In this document: positions 62,999 to 64,000 of the stretch, in pieces
Layout: each line of letters begins with the position of its first letter
Position numbering within the stretch: position 1 is the first letter of the stretch
Origin: Clostridium sp. KNHs205
GTDB taxonomy: Bacteria; Bacillota; Clostridia; Lachnospirales; Lachnospiraceae
Direction: 5' to 3'
DNA: 64,000 bases
NCBI RefSeq assembly: GCF_000702945.1
Contig: NZ_JNLE01000005.1
Coordinates: 1,426,001 to 1,490,000 of the forward strand
Position numbers and translations under genes: made by a program
The notes under the pieces: model-generated
Databases searched by the model: none
Told to the model about the DNA's origin: nothing
The model's input: only the letters and a program-made list of their open reading frames with translations

Positions 62999-63587
62999 AA
63001 CCTCACCTCCTGTTACTAATATAGCAAGAATTCAGGGACAAATCATTGCATTAGGTGTATTTAGATGCAATGGGAATGATATTTGAAATATATATTATAC
63101 TAATATAATATCATAGATACAGCTATATTGGATTTACTTTTATTAAAGGGTAGGATACTCATTTAGAGCTGTAAAAAAAGTATAACGGTAAATATCGTAC
63201 TCATTAAAATAACAACTGGTGGTTTATTAAATGATTTTAATAAAGAAAGCCTGGAAATCATTTTTATATGGCTTCCCAGGCTAGTTTCCCAATTACTATT
63301 ACTCAAACTCCAGATTGACAGTTTGGTGTATAAACAGAAATCATCGATTTTAAGGGCTTTTTAGGAAGATAAATAACTATAAAATGATATAAAAAAATGA
63401 AAAAATACAATTTTAATGCAATGGAGTACATTCATATTCTACTATTTCTTTAATGACAATAAATTCAAAATCTCAATATTACTTTCAAAGTAGACGTTCG
63501 GAAATGATCGTCTATTTTTTATTTGAGAAAAGAATCTTTATATGACATATAGTATTAAGCAAACAGCTAAGATACTTTTAACAATAA
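62999..63587. other. Intergenic region with two terminator-like hairpins
   Basis: No gene is supported. AGCCTGG (63248-63254) pairs with CCAGGCT (63276-63282). TAGACG (63491-63496) pairs with CGTCTA (63509-63514), followed by TTTTTT. The second looks like a + strand terminator although no + gene precedes it within 2 kb, so a missed small RNA or lost gene is possible. Confidence 0.5.
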
Positions 63588-63616
63588 TTGTATTTAACAT
63601 ATATGAATGATATAAT
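63588..63616 (+). promoter_or_regulatory. Promoter of the right-edge gene
   Basis: TTGTAT (63588-63593), 17-bp spacer, TATAAT (63611-63616). The start codon is 31 nt downstream. Confidence 0.75.
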
Positions 63617-63646
63617 AATCTTATCCTTTGGATATGGAGGCATCAA

Positions 63647-64000
63647 ATGATGACATATTTAAAAACTAATCCCAGTATAATTATTTCTACACTTTCACTG
63701 ATTGTAGCACTTTTGGCATTTATGGTGAATCGAAAAACATCCAAATTAAACAGCTATAATCAAAAGGCATGTTATAATGTTTTTTTGATTAAAAAAGGCT
63801 TATTGGCACATTTGAAAAATAAATATGATTTTAATGTCAAAATATATCCCTCTATATTATCAGAGGTTATTCCTTTTAATTATAGCTTATGTATTCGACC
63901 CTACATTGGCGGTATCTACAGAACACAGATTTTTTCTACTTTTGACAATGAGTACTCTCTAGGTATAGATAGAACACTTCCTGTAATTTTATTAGCAAAG
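63647..64000 (+). CDS. Unknown membrane-anchored protein, partial (truncated by window end)
   Basis: 118 codons are visible with no stop before the edge. GGAGG lies six nt before ATG, and a sigma-A promoter precedes it. The N-terminus has one hydrophobic segment (IIISTLSLIVALLAFMVNRK, residues ~9-28) followed by a polar domain that I do not recognise (KACYNVFLIKKGLLAHLKNK, YSLCIRPYIGGIYRT). It is likely a single-pass membrane protein. No function is assigned. Confidence 0.75.
   Translation, partial: MMTYLKTNPSIIISTLSLIVALLAFMVNRKTSKLNSYNQKACYNVFLIKKGLLAHLKNKYDFNVKIYPSILSEVIPFNYSLCIRPYIGGIYRTQIFSTFDNEYSLGIDRTLPVILLAK

Overview
The window is a low-GC Gram-positive (Bacillota) chromosome segment, most like a motile, anaerobic Clostridia of the Lachnospiraceae/Lachnoclostridium-Anaerocolumna type. 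This is inferred from strong AGGAGG ribosome sites, clostridial flagellar gene order with FliW/CsrA, a BMP-type nucleoside transporter, AT-rich intergenic DNA and codon use. No rRNA, tRNA, CRISPR array or intact mobile element was seen.

Layout. (1) 1-5.2 kb: pyrG behind an attenuator-like hairpin, an lspA-like gene, a decayed IS3-type transposase and a lone GT2-TPR glycosyltransferase. (2) 5.2-23.8 kb: a 14-gene minus-strand glycan island lying directly downstream of the flagellin gene. It encodes three CgeB-like glycosyltransferases, two more glycosyltransferases, an IspD/TarI-like cytidylyltransferase, a GT-B glycerophosphotransferase-like/propeller fusion, a LicD protein, a methyltransferase-kinase-like protein, two FkbM methyltransferases, a TagD-like cytidylyltransferase, a HAD protein and an SDR epimerase. 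Together they suggest a methylated glycan carrying CDP-activated phosphodiester groups, probably put on flagellin. (3) 24.0-35.8 kb: late flagellar genes (flagellin, two chaperones, fliD, flaG, csrA, fliW, flgL, two flgK, flgN, flgM), with sigma-28-like promoters and a CsrA-type hairpin in the flagellin leader.

(4) 36-44.5 kb: housekeeping genes (lysA, a PHP phosphoesterase, a TrmB regulator, parE, parC). (5) 45-53.5 kb: a minus-strand nucleoside uptake and salvage operon (deoC-deoD-BMP lipoprotein-ABC ATPase-two permeases) facing a divergent DeoR-family regulator, with promoters and repeated operator-like sites between them. (6) 53.5-64 kb: accessory DNA with a YckD-like secreted protein, an EAL-CBS-GGDEF protein, a HIT hydrolase, VanW, a VanH-like dehydrogenase, a VOC protein, an XRE membrane regulator, an AraC-methyltransferase fusion and a partial gene at the right edge.

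Most unusual structures: a ~275-bp palindromic element present twice (44.55-44.83 and 53.77-54.04 kb), whose stems differ by compensatory changes while a 19-nt apical loop is identical; and the glycan island, in which five different enzymes share one small Rossmann-like module. Several short tandem arrays and two gene fossils (IS3 transposase, DUF5131) lie in the intergenic DNA.
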